Below are positions 44,120 to 52,087 of a DNA stretch of 64,000 nucleotides, in pieces. The DNA is taken from assembly GCA_964555645.1 (NCBI GenBank), contig CAZKTA010000004.1:1-64000 (forward strand), read 5' to 3'. A program made the position numbers and the translations under genes. How positions within the stretch are numbered: position 1 is the stretch's first letter; each line of letters begins with the position of its first letter. A model generated the notes under the pieces. The model did not search any database. It had not been told where the DNA came from and saw only the letters and a list, made by a program, of their open reading frames with translations. Origin of the DNA: DTLC01 sp964555645 (GTDB lineage Bacteria > Verrucomicrobiota > Verrucomicrobiia > Limisphaerales > DTLC01).

Positions 44120-44863
44120 GTGAGTTCGCCACAATCGTTCCAATCGGCAACTGGTCCGCGTGTGAACGGCAAAATCCGCGCGCGCGAAGTGCGTGTCATC
44201 GGCAACGACGGCAAACAACTTGGCGTGTTCCCGTTGCATGAAGCGCTTGCAATGGCACGCGCCCAGGGACTTGATCTTGTGGAAGTTGCGCCCACCGCAA
44301 ACCCGCCAGTGTGCAAGATACTTGACTACGGCAAATTCAGATACGAACTTGCCAAACGCGAAAAGGAATCGCGCAAACACCAGCACGCTACCAAGGTAAA
44401 GGAAATTCAGCTCAGCCCAAAAATAGACCTGCACGACCTGAACGTGAAGCTCAGCCATGCGATTGATTTCCTGTGTGAAGAAATGAAGGTGAAGGTGCTG
44501 TTGCGGTTCCGCGGACGCGAAATGCAACATACAGACCTCGGGTTTCAAGTGATCGAAAAGTTCCTGAATGAACTCGCCCCGTATGGCAAACCGGATGCCG
44601 AACCCAAGCTTGTCGGGCGCGGCATAACAGTCATGGTCAGCCCGTTGCCGCGCAACAAACGCGCGAAGAATCCGCGGCTTGCCCAGGCTGCAACTTCGGA
44701 ACAACCTGGGTCCGGGCAAAATAATCTCGCTACACAACCCCGCGTTTCTTCCTTGCGTCAGCCAACACAGCATGTTAGGCCAGAGCCAGCGAAGACTGAT
44801 CCGTCCACCATGAAAAAGAACGGGTTTTTCAATAATCCGTTCTCAGGCTTGGAAGCGCAATAA
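44120..44863 (+). CDS. infC: translation initiation factor IF-3
   Basis: 247 residues, GTG start; an in-frame stop lies 10 bases upstream, so the start is well bounded. IF-3 prevents premature joining of subunits and checks the start codon. The N-domain is VNGKIRAREVRVIGNDGKQLG (about 14-34), the linker is basic (KREKESRKHQHATKVKEIQLSP), and the C-domain contains VKVLLRFRGREMQH. The normal fold ends near 190; another about 55 residues, Gln/Pro/Ser-rich, form an unusual tail. rpmI and rplT do not follow, unlike the common infC-rpmI-rplT order. Confidence 0.95.
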   Translation: MSSPQSFQSATGPRVNGKIRAREVRVIGNDGKQLGVFPLHEALAMARAQGLDLVEVAPTANPPVCKILDYGKFRYELAKREKESRKHQHATKVKEIQLSPKIDLHDLNVKLSHAIDFLCEEMKVKVLLRFRGREMQHTDLGFQVIEKFLNELAPYGKPDAEPKLVGRGITVMVSPLPRNKRAKNPRLAQAATSEQPGSGQNNLATQPRVSSLRQPTQHVRPEPAKTDPSTMKKNGFFNNPFSGLEAQ

Positions 44864-44981
44864 AGCGCGAGCTCTTTGTGCACAGCACTGGCTTGGGCGC
44901 CTGTGTGTGCACCGGTTGCGCTACGAAGTTGGGCTTACAGGCGGCAGTTTTTTGACTACTGCGGATTTGTTGCTGTGCGCG

Positions 44982-45019
44982 TAAAATTAAAAACCGGAAG
45001 TCGGTTGCCCAACTTCCGG
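44982..45019 (-). terminator. intrinsic terminator of 45059 gene
   Basis: On the minus strand an 8-bp stem (CCGGAAGT, 45019-45012, with ACTTCCGG, 45001-44994) is followed by TTTTTAATTTTA (44993-44982). It starts 40 bases past the stop of the surface-repeat gene. The plus-strand side has no T-run, so it does not serve infC well. Confidence 0.7.
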
Positions 45020-45058
45020 GTTGAAATGTGTCAAACGATTGCGCTTCAGTGTGATGTT

Positions 45059-45592
45059 TCAGAACGACCAGTTAACTATTGGGAACCCTGTAGCGAGCTT
45101 GCTCGGGAACTCTTTGAACCACGGATTGTTTACCGCGATGTTCAGCAGGCCAATCTGCACGCCGCGAAGGTTATCAGCGTAGTTGATTGTACCCCACTGG
45201 AGGCCTTTAAATTCCTCAGCAATGTTAACCAACCCGGTTTGGAGGCCGGTGCATGTACCACGCGAGTAATTCACCCATGCGCTCTGCCAACCGACAAAAC
45301 TCGTCTTGGTCACGTTCACAAGCCCCCACTGCACACCTTTATAAGACTCAGCGTAATTTGCGATCAATGCCCAGCTAAACCCTGAACTTTCGCCAGTACT
45401 GCCATTCACAAAGCCCAGCGTGAAGCTGTGTTGTGGGTTCTCGCTCCAGATGCCAATTGACACACCCCGGATTGTGGTTGTTCGCGAATGGATCGCCACG
45501 TCCGGCGTTAGCGAAAGCTGAAATGCAGCTTCCTCGGCTTTAATTGCCGATACGGCCAGTGTAATTATTGCAATTGCGGTTATTTTCTTCAT
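45059..45592 (-). CDS. LA_2272-type surface repeat protein
   Basis: 177 residues with a signal peptide (about 1-19). The mature part is built of about 20-residue repeats of the form G-x-Q-x-G-L-x-N: GVQWGLVNVTKTSFVGWQSA, GLQTGLVNIAEEFKGLQWGT, GVQIGLLNIAVNN. This is the pattern of the LA_2272 surface-repeat family known from Leptospira, Bacteroidota and others; the name is from memory. The repeats probably form an outer-membrane or surface beta-structure. A clear terminator lies downstream. Confidence 0.78.
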   Translation of the reverse strand: MKKITAIAIITLAVSAIKAEEAAFQLSLTPDVAIHSRTTTIRGVSIGIWSENPQHSFTLGFVNGSTGESSGFSWALIANYAESYKGVQWGLVNVTKTSFVGWQSAWVNYSRGTCTGLQTGLVNIAEEFKGLQWGTINYADNLRGVQIGLLNIAVNNPWFKEFPSKLATGFPIVNWSF

Positions 45593-45989
45593 GGCTTCCG
45601 TTTAGCGGTTTTCTACGGCAAATGCAACTTGTTTGTGTAAATTTTTTGCAACTCTAAAGCCGTAACCCGGAAATACCACAAGGTAACCTGGCCGCAGGCG
45701 GTCAGTCCCGCACATGCGGAATTTTTAGCAACCCGCTGCAACCCTTTCATGTAGGCTCGGCAAGTTCCCGCGCTGCACAAAGTGTATACATCCAGCCGCT
45801 CAAATCCACATGATGCTGCTTACCAAAACATCTGCTCTCGCCCGCTTGGCTACGTCTGAATCATATGTGCCCATTGACTGGCTGTAAAATATCTGTGGTG
45901 ACAGCTACAGAAACTACTCGGCCGCACCCCGAGATGGTGCCAAGAGCCAGTTTACACCATCCTGAATCGTGCGGCTCGACTGCCGTTGC
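45593..45989. other. intergenic region, no gene seen
   Basis: About 400 bases between the surface-repeat gene start and the end of eno. No tRNA, repeat or coding pattern was recognised. Confidence 0.45.
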
Positions 45990-47279
45990 TCAGCACTTTT
46001 TTGCAAGGGCTGCGTGTCCGGCGTAAACTGCGTTTTTGCCGAGTAGCTCCTCGATCCGCAGCAGTTGGTTATATTTAGCCAACCGATCCGAGCGGCTCAA
46101 ACTGCCGGTCTTGATCTGGCCGCAGTTGGTCGCAACCGCAATATCTGCAATGGTCGAGTCCTCGGTTTCACCTGAGCGGTGGCTGATCACGCATCTGTAT
46201 GCGTTTGTCTTGGCTAACTCGATGCAGTCGAGCGTCTCGGTTAGCGAACCAATCTGGTTTACTTTCACCAGAATCGCGTTTGCCACGCCCTGCTCGATTC
46301 CCTTGCGCAAAAATTTCACGTTGGTCACAAACACATCATCACCCACGAGCTGGATTTTATCGCCGAGCTTTTCGGTAAGCTTCTTCCATGTTGACCAGTC
46401 GCTCTCGGCGCAGCCGTCTTCGATGCTCACAATTGGGTATTTCTTGACTAGCTCGACGTAAATGTTCACCAGCTCGTCGCCGGTGATAGTCTCGCCGGTG
46501 CTCTTTTTGAAGGTGTATTTGCCGTTGCCCGCGTAAAACTCAGATGCCGCAGGGTCCAGCGTCAGATAAATGTCTTTACCAGGTTTGTATCCGGCGTTTT
46601 TGATCGCTTGCAAGATCGTTTCAATTGCGTCTTCGGCGCTTTTGAGGTTTGGTGCAAACCCACCTTCGTCACCAACAGCAGTGCTCAATCCACGTTTCTT
46701 AAGCACGGCTTTAAGCGCGTGGAATGTCTCGACAATTGCGCGCAGGCCCTCGCTAAACGTCGGCAACCCAACCGGCATGATCATGAACTCCTGAAAATCA
46801 ATCGGTGCGTCCGAGTGCGCGCCGCCGTTGATGACATTGGCCATCGGCACGGGTAGCACTTTCGCGTTTGGCCCGCCCAGATACCGGAACAACGGTTGGC
46901 CTAGCGCAGCCGCCGCAGCCTTGGCAGTGGCAAGTGACACGGCCAGAATCGCATTTGCACCTAGCTTTGACTTTGTCTCAGTGCCGTCCAGCTCGAGCAT
47001 CGTGCGGTCGACTCTGACCTGATCAAGCGCGTCCGTGCCAACCAGCGCAGGCGCGATCTTGGTGTTAACGTTCGCCACGGCCTTTTGAACCCCCTTACCC
47101 ATGTAGCGGGTTTTGTCATCGTCCCGTAACTCGAGCGCTTCGTTTTCGCCCGTGCTTGCGCCCGAAGGCACCGCAGCGCGCCCTGCCGCGCCGCATTCCA
47201 AGGTGACCTCAACTTCAACAGTGGGATTACCGCGTGAATCCAAAATCTCACGCGCGCGAATGCTTTCAATATTCGTCAT
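45990..47279 (-). CDS. eno: enolase
   Basis: 429 residues, the usual bacterial length. It interconverts 2-phosphoglycerate and phosphoenolpyruvate in glycolysis. N-terminal IRAREILDSRGNPTVEV (6-22), substrate loop GAHSDAPIDFQEFMIMP (about 152-168), metal ligands in the barrel, and the signature VKVNQIGSLTETLD followed by SHRSGETEDSTIADIAVA (about 365-382) are all intact. It is transcribed alone, divergent from the antiporter gene. Confidence 0.97.
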   Translation of the reverse strand: MTNIESIRAREILDSRGNPTVEVEVTLECGAAGRAAVPSGASTGENEALELRDDDKTRYMGKGVQKAVANVNTKIAPALVGTDALDQVRVDRTMLELDGTETKSKLGANAILAVSLATAKAAAAALGQPLFRYLGGPNAKVLPVPMANVINGGAHSDAPIDFQEFMIMPVGLPTFSEGLRAIVETFHALKAVLKKRGLSTAVGDEGGFAPNLKSAEDAIETILQAIKNAGYKPGKDIYLTLDPAASEFYAGNGKYTFKKSTGETITGDELVNIYVELVKKYPIVSIEDGCAESDWSTWKKLTEKLGDKIQLVGDDVFVTNVKFLRKGIEQGVANAILVKVNQIGSLTETLDCIELAKTNAYRCVISHRSGETEDSTIADIAVATNCGQIKTGSLSRSDRLAKYNQLLRIEELLGKNAVYAGHAALAKKC

Positions 47280-47548
47280 GGTTCGTTTTCGCCAATTGAT
47301 TTTGATTCAAGCTAAATCAGTAGCCAAAAAGTTTTGCCAGATACTAAAGACGGTTCAGGGCGAATGCAAGCATCCGAACTGTACCCACAAAAACCGGGCT
47401 TGCCATGCGCATCGCCATGTGGCATTGTACGGCGCGTCGGCAATGGAGTTTGCCGACCCCGCGTGTATGCAATCGGGGTAAACCGCCTGAACCAGGTTCA
47501 GTGCTGATAACTCCTGCCAAATAACCGCCATTGGCGGGTGTTTTGTTT

Positions 47549-48760
47549 ATGCACGAGAACATCTGGTTCACAGCCGCGTTTTGGATGGGGTTGGCATTCG
47601 TTGCCAGCCTGGTTTCCATTCGGATTGGTATTTCGGTCGCGCTTGTCGAGATTTTGGTCGGAATTGTGGTTGGCAATGTGCACACAGCCGACCATGTGCC
47701 GCTGCTTCACACGACCGAATGGACAAATTTTCTCGCCATGCTCGGCAGCGGCGTACTCACGTTTCTGGCCGGCACGGAAATTGACCCGAAATCGTTCCGG
47801 TCAAACCTGCGCGCCAGCTTGAGCATGGGCTTTCTGTCGTTTCTGTTGCCATTTTTGGGCGTTTGGTTTTTTGCGCAGTTTGTCCTCGGCTGGCCCCTGC
47901 GCCAGGCGTGGATTGCCGGTATCGCGCTTTCGACCACATCGGTTGCAGTTGTTTACGCGGTGATGATTGAAAGCCGGTTGAACGAAACGCCTCTGGGCAA
48001 ATTGTTGTTGGCAGCGTGTTTCATCACAGACCTCGGCACCGTACTAGCGTTGGGAATTCTTTTTGCAGACTTCAACGTCTGGATGTTTGTGTTCGTCGCG
48101 GCCACAGCACTCGTGCTGTTCGCAGCACCGAAGTTGACCGAGCGACTCATCCGCCGTCTGGGCGCAACGCGCGTGAGCGAGCCTGAAGTGAAATTTCTTT
48201 TCCTTGTGCTGTTTTTCCTGGGCGGGCTGGCGTCATCCGCAAAGAGCGAAGCTGTGTTGCCAGCGTATTTGTTGGGCCTTGCCCTGGCTGGGGTGTTCCT
48301 GCGCGACAAAACCCTGGTGCTTCGTATGCGCTCGATTGCCTTTGCAATTTTCACGCCATTTTTCTTCATCAAGGCCGGACTGTATGTGTCGCTGCCGGCG
48401 CTGCTGAGTGCAACAGGCAGCGTGGCAGTGTTGCTTGCGCTGAAACTCATCACCAAATGCATCGGTGTATGGCCACTGTCGCGCGCGTTCCGCATGCGCA
48501 CCCGCGAGGCCAACTACACCACGTTGCTCATGTCAACCGGCTTAACCTTCGGCACCATCTCGGCGCTGTTCGGCCTGCAAAACAAAATCATTAACCAGCA
48601 GCAATACTCGATTCTTGTCACCGTAGTAATTTTAAGTGCGATTGTACCGACCATGATTGCGCAGAGGTTTTTCCAGCCTACGATTGAAAGCATGGATGAA
48701 TGGGCAAAAATGTATGGTCAAGAACGATCCGGCACACACGGTAAATCGTTAGACGGTTAA
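47549..48760 (+). CDS. cation:proton antiporter (Kef/NapA, CPA2 type)
   Basis: 403 residues from ATG 47549; a TTG 18 bases upstream is open but less likely. Twelve or so hydrophobic segments span the protein with no C-terminal TrkA-N domain. Family features include LVEILVGIVVGNV near 33-45, FLAGTEIDPKSFR near 75-87 and the core helix with FITDLGTVLALGILFADF (near 150-168), which carries the conserved acidic residue of CPA2 antiporters. It should exchange Na+ or K+ for H+ at the inner membrane. A universal stress protein gene follows 65 bases later; such pairing is common for antiporters. Confidence 0.9.
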   Translation: MHENIWFTAAFWMGLAFVASLVSIRIGISVALVEILVGIVVGNVHTADHVPLLHTTEWTNFLAMLGSGVLTFLAGTEIDPKSFRSNLRASLSMGFLSFLLPFLGVWFFAQFVLGWPLRQAWIAGIALSTTSVAVVYAVMIESRLNETPLGKLLLAACFITDLGTVLALGILFADFNVWMFVFVAATALVLFAAPKLTERLIRRLGATRVSEPEVKFLFLVLFFLGGLASSAKSEAVLPAYLLGLALAGVFLRDKTLVLRMRSIAFAIFTPFFFIKAGLYVSLPALLSATGSVAVLLALKLITKCIGVWPLSRAFRMRTREANYTTLLMSTGLTFGTISALFGLQNKIINQQQYSILVTVVILSAIVPTMIAQRFFQPTIESMDEWAKMYGQERSGTHGKSLDG

Positions 48761-48815
48761 ACCGTCAAACCGGTGAACCAGTTCAACAATCCGATGGTCC
48801 CACGATTCAACGAAG
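48750..48815 (+). repeat. GTTGAACC/ATTCAACG-type repeat cluster
   Basis: GACGGTTAAACCGTC (48752-48766) is a 7-bp inverted repeat around one base, overlapping the antiporter stop. It is followed by AACCGGTGAACCAGTTCAAC and CACGATTCAACG, the same words that fill the 23S-5S spacer at 341-607. Confidence 0.5.
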
Positions 48816-48825
48816 CTACAAACCC

Positions 48826-49251
48826 ATGTTCACGAAAATACTAGTTGGTTACGACGGTTCAAAAGGCGGGCAGGCAGCCTTGCGCCGCGCTGCAATGCTT
48901 GCCAAACAATACAATGCACAAATTACCGCGCTTTGGGTGCGTCCGCCACTGCCACGGCACGCGGATTTGCCGGGTGAACCCGAAGCCGAGGCCGAAGCTG
49001 CTGAGGAATTCTTCCAGCAACGGCAAAGGGAAGTGGCTGAAGTATCCATGCAACACGGCATAACCATCCAATGCGAAACACGACGCGGTCACCCGGCCAA
49101 GACAATTGTCAACTTCGCCAAAGAAGGCGGGTACGACCTGATCGTGGTCGGCCACAGCGACCATTCGGAGTTGTGGGGCAGGTTGCTTGGCGACACCGCC
49201 GACCGTATCAGCGACCATGCCCACTGCAGTGTGCTGATTGTAAAAAGTTGA
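48826..49251 (+). CDS. universal stress protein (UspA family)
   Basis: 141 residues, a single Usp domain. The N-terminal strand reads TKILVGYDGSKGG (2-14), where the Asp contacts nucleotide, and the C-terminal nucleotide loop is VVGHSDHSELWGRLLGDTAD followed by HCSVLIVKS. The G-x2-G-x9-G-S/T loop is only partly kept, so ATP binding is uncertain. It probably responds to stress or modulates the neighbouring antiporter, judging by its position. Confidence 0.9.
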   Translation: MFTKILVGYDGSKGGQAALRRAAMLAKQYNAQITALWVRPPLPRHADLPGEPEAEAEAAEEFFQQRQREVAEVSMQHGITIQCETRRGHPAKTIVNFAKEGGYDLIVVGHSDHSELWGRLLGDTADRISDHAHCSVLIVKS

Positions 49252-49825
49252 TCCGGCGGCAACTAGAGAAAACGTTTGGTTTTTTGCCTCCAGCAGCACT
49301 GCGCTAAACTACCCAATTAGCAAACTAAGTTTTTCCAGCTCTCGCCCCTGTAACTTGCCTTGCAAAAGGTATCTAAACAGCCATGTGTATCCGCTAGTGA
49401 AGTTGCATGCCGGTAGGGTCATAACACACCAGTGTCCCGATGAAACGAGTGTATTTGCTCGCCGTGAAAGTTGCGTAATGTGCGCGTGTGGCTTCACTGC
49501 TAGTTGCAGAACCGGTTACGGCTGGTTAACGGCTGAGGCACCCAGCCAAGTTCTGTTACTAGCAGGTTGTTGAAAAATTGGTGTTCTCGAAGAACGACCC
49601 TCACATATCTTGGCAACTTTGCAAAGTTTTTGTGGCCGTGAATGACTTTTTCACCAGCCTGTTAAGGCCGAGAACTGTCAAGTTGAACCCAATGGTCCAG
49701 CTCTGCTACAGCACTGATTCGTTTTGCTTTCCCAATCTGCTGATTGAAAGGTCAGGCGCAGCAAACTTGACACGAACATGGTGTGCCAGTACAAAACTAT
49801 CGCAAAGGATAAAACTCAGCGAGCA
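49252..49825. other. intergenic region, no gene seen
   Basis: About 570 bases. Only short frames without recognisable content occur. A small palindrome GTTCTCGAAGAAC lies at about 49581-49593; its role is unknown. Confidence 0.45.
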
Positions 49826-51424
49826 ATGAACAAGACAGGCTTTCCCGGCAGTGTGCGAGCAGCACTCGTTTGCGTTGCAGCTACGGTTTCGGCCATTGGA
49901 CTTGCACAGCAACAAGGCCATTTCAGCTACACTGTGGTTGATGAACAAGCCATCATAACCGGATTCGATAAATCATACATAGGTGAAGTTAACATCCCCA
50001 CAACACTTGGTGGTTACCCGGTGGTTGGTATTGGCGAGTCAGCTTTTGCATATTGCTCTGGGCTCAGTAAGGTCACAATCCCAAACGGTGTGATATGGAT
50101 CGGCCCCGCTGGATTCTATTGCTGCAACACACTGACTAACGTTGTCCTGCCGGATAGCCTCACATCAATTGGGCAAGAAGCATTTGCGTATTGTGGTCTG
50201 CGGCATCTAACGATACCAAATGGCGTAACGAACATCGGGCCTCGTGCATTTTGGGCCTGCGGCAACCTTGTTGATGTTGCCTTTGGCAGTGGACTGAGCG
50301 CAATTGGTGACGCTGCGTTTGCCTTCTGCTCTGGTTTGCGGGAGGTTGTTATTCCTGACAACGTGATTGAGGTCGGTGCGTCGGCATTTTTGTGTTGCAC
50401 CAGTTTAACCAATGCAACTGTAGGCAAAGGTGTTGCATCACTCGGCAAAGGTGCTTTCTACGGTTGTTCGAGTTTGCTAGCAATTAACGTTGACCCGGCG
50501 AACTCCGCCTACAGCAGTCTCGACGGTGTCCTGTTCAACAAAGCAAAAACTTTGCTCATTCGATACCCAACCGCGCGCGCTGGGACTTATGCTGTTCCAG
50601 TAGGTGTGATTGAAATCGGGCCGGGTGCTTTTTTGAGCTGTGCAAACTTGACCGGTATCAGTTTCCCAAGTGGCCTATTGAACATTGGCGATAGCGCTTT
50701 CAGCGAATGCAACGCGCTGACTGATGTAACAATCCCACATACCGTCACCGCATTAGGCGAATCGGCTTTTGAATATTGCTTTGGTCTGACTAATGTCACC
50801 ATTGGAAACGGCCTTACCAATATCGGGCCGCGCGCGTTCATTTCGTGCATTGAATTACGATCCGTCACGCTCGGCGCTAATGTGAGAACAATCGGTTGGT
50901 CAGCATTTAACGGTTGCACCAAACTCGGTCATATCGTGCTTGGCCACAGCCTCACAACTCTGGGGGATTACGCATTTTTATGGTGTACAAACCTAGTCCG
51001 GATTGTTTTGCCTAGAACACTGACCAGCGTCGGCACCAATGCATTCGCAGGATGCTCAAGCTTGGAACGTGTGTATTTCACTGGCAATGCCCCAACGCTT
51101 GTTGGCGACGATGTCTTCATGTTTTCGGACAATGTTACAGTGTATTACTTGCCCAACACGTTAGGTTGGGGGCCGACCTTTGCCGACCGGCCAGCACGAT
51201 TGTGGAATCCAGTTTTTACCAGGATTAACCTCACCAATGGCCAGTTGCGTTTGACAGTGACAGGTACAGCAGGCATACCGATCGCACTTGAACTGGGCAC
51301 GAATATCGTCGTGGGGCATTGGGAACACCGGCTCACCACAAACCTTGTTGGCGGCCAGATTGACCTGGCCACGGCAGTTTTCCCAAATGCACAAGCTGGT
51401 TTTTGCCGGCTCGTCGGCCCATAA
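49826..51424 (+). CDS. secreted BspA-type leucine-rich repeat protein
   Basis: 532 residues from ATG 49826, which starts a clean signal peptide (about 1-28, ending GLAQ); an upstream ATG at 49778 adds a hydrophilic stretch and is unlikely. After a short strand-rich cap come about 14 LRR_5 (BspA/TpLRR) units of about 23 residues with the pattern (I/L)G..AF..C..L..(V/I).(I/L)P..(V/L), the cysteine being nearly invariant (AFAYC, AFWAC, AFLCC, AFISC, AFAGC). One atypical spacer (VDPANSAYSSLDGVLFN) interrupts the array near 230. A C-terminal beta module (about 460-532) resembles those of other secreted proteins here. Its role is probably adhesion or surface recognition. Confidence 0.87.
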   Translation: MNKTGFPGSVRAALVCVAATVSAIGLAQQQGHFSYTVVDEQAIITGFDKSYIGEVNIPTTLGGYPVVGIGESAFAYCSGLSKVTIPNGVIWIGPAGFYCCNTLTNVVLPDSLTSIGQEAFAYCGLRHLTIPNGVTNIGPRAFWACGNLVDVAFGSGLSAIGDAAFAFCSGLREVVIPDNVIEVGASAFLCCTSLTNATVGKGVASLGKGAFYGCSSLLAINVDPANSAYSSLDGVLFNKAKTLLIRYPTARAGTYAVPVGVIEIGPGAFLSCANLTGISFPSGLLNIGDSAFSECNALTDVTIPHTVTALGESAFEYCFGLTNVTIGNGLTNIGPRAFISCIELRSVTLGANVRTIGWSAFNGCTKLGHIVLGHSLTTLGDYAFLWCTNLVRIVLPRTLTSVGTNAFAGCSSLERVYFTGNAPTLVGDDVFMFSDNVTVYYLPNTLGWGPTFADRPARLWNPVFTRINLTNGQLRLTVTGTAGIPIALELGTNIVVGHWEHRLTTNLVGGQIDLATAVFPNAQAGFCRLVGP

Positions 51425-51479
51425 AGTTTGATATAAACGCCTCGTAACCACACGCTCTCGGAACTAATTGCACTGCCAC

Positions 51480-51935
51480 AACCGTTTGTGCGCGCGGCGC
51501 ATTTTCGGCGCTGCGTTGCGTGCCCAGCCCGTTGAGAAAACTTTCATCCTGCCGCCGCAGCTCGATGTCCTCCAGCCGCTGGCCGCCGCTCAAGATGTTG
51601 TAAGCGATGTTGAGCACATGATCGCTCTTGTGATAGGGCAGATGCACCTTGAGCAACTACAGCTGCTGATCAAATCTCTTCGACAAGACCCAGGCCTTGC
51701 ACAACCGTGTGCATCGCTCCCAGACCGCCGTAGTTGGTGGCGGCGACCTTGCCGCTCAGTTCGTAATGAATGTTGCGGGCGCTTATCATCGGCTGGGGTT
51801 GGTCCGGCCAATGGCGCACCGCCAAACGGCGTTGGATTCGGCGCTTGCGGTTGCGCAGGATTTTTGGGTAGGTTCGGCTCACTCGAAATGTCGTTTTCAT
51901 GGGTTGTGATCTGTTCTTTACAAAGCCATTTCAAC
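51480..51935 (-). pseudogene. IS1380-like transposase, N-terminal fragment, frameshifted
   Basis: On the minus strand, from about 51900, an open stretch carries ELSGKVAATNYGGLGAMHTVV then GLGLVEEI. The reading shifts by one base at about 51676 and meets a stop (TAG), after which LLKVHLPYHKSDHVLNIAYN and GGQRLEDIELRRQDESFLNG continue. These blocks are the N-terminal part of IS1380-family transposases. The catalytic DDE region is absent, so this is an inactive fragment. It lies between the BspA-like gene and ilvD. Confidence 0.75.
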
Positions 51936-52087
51936 CCATGATTACCGGCATTTCGAGCTTTTTCATTCTGTTCGCAGAACTAAATCACGCTTGTTGAAGG
52001 ACTAGTGCTTTGCACTTGCGATTTTTTGCAAGCACGTAAATGTGTGCGTGACTCCAGCACCACAGAGACGTAAAGTGTAGCTCGGTT

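Noticed and set aside
44876..45385. 169-codon plus-strand ORF
   Set aside because: It is antisense to the surface-repeat gene, whose regular repeats show that the minus strand is coding, and it spans that gene's terminator.
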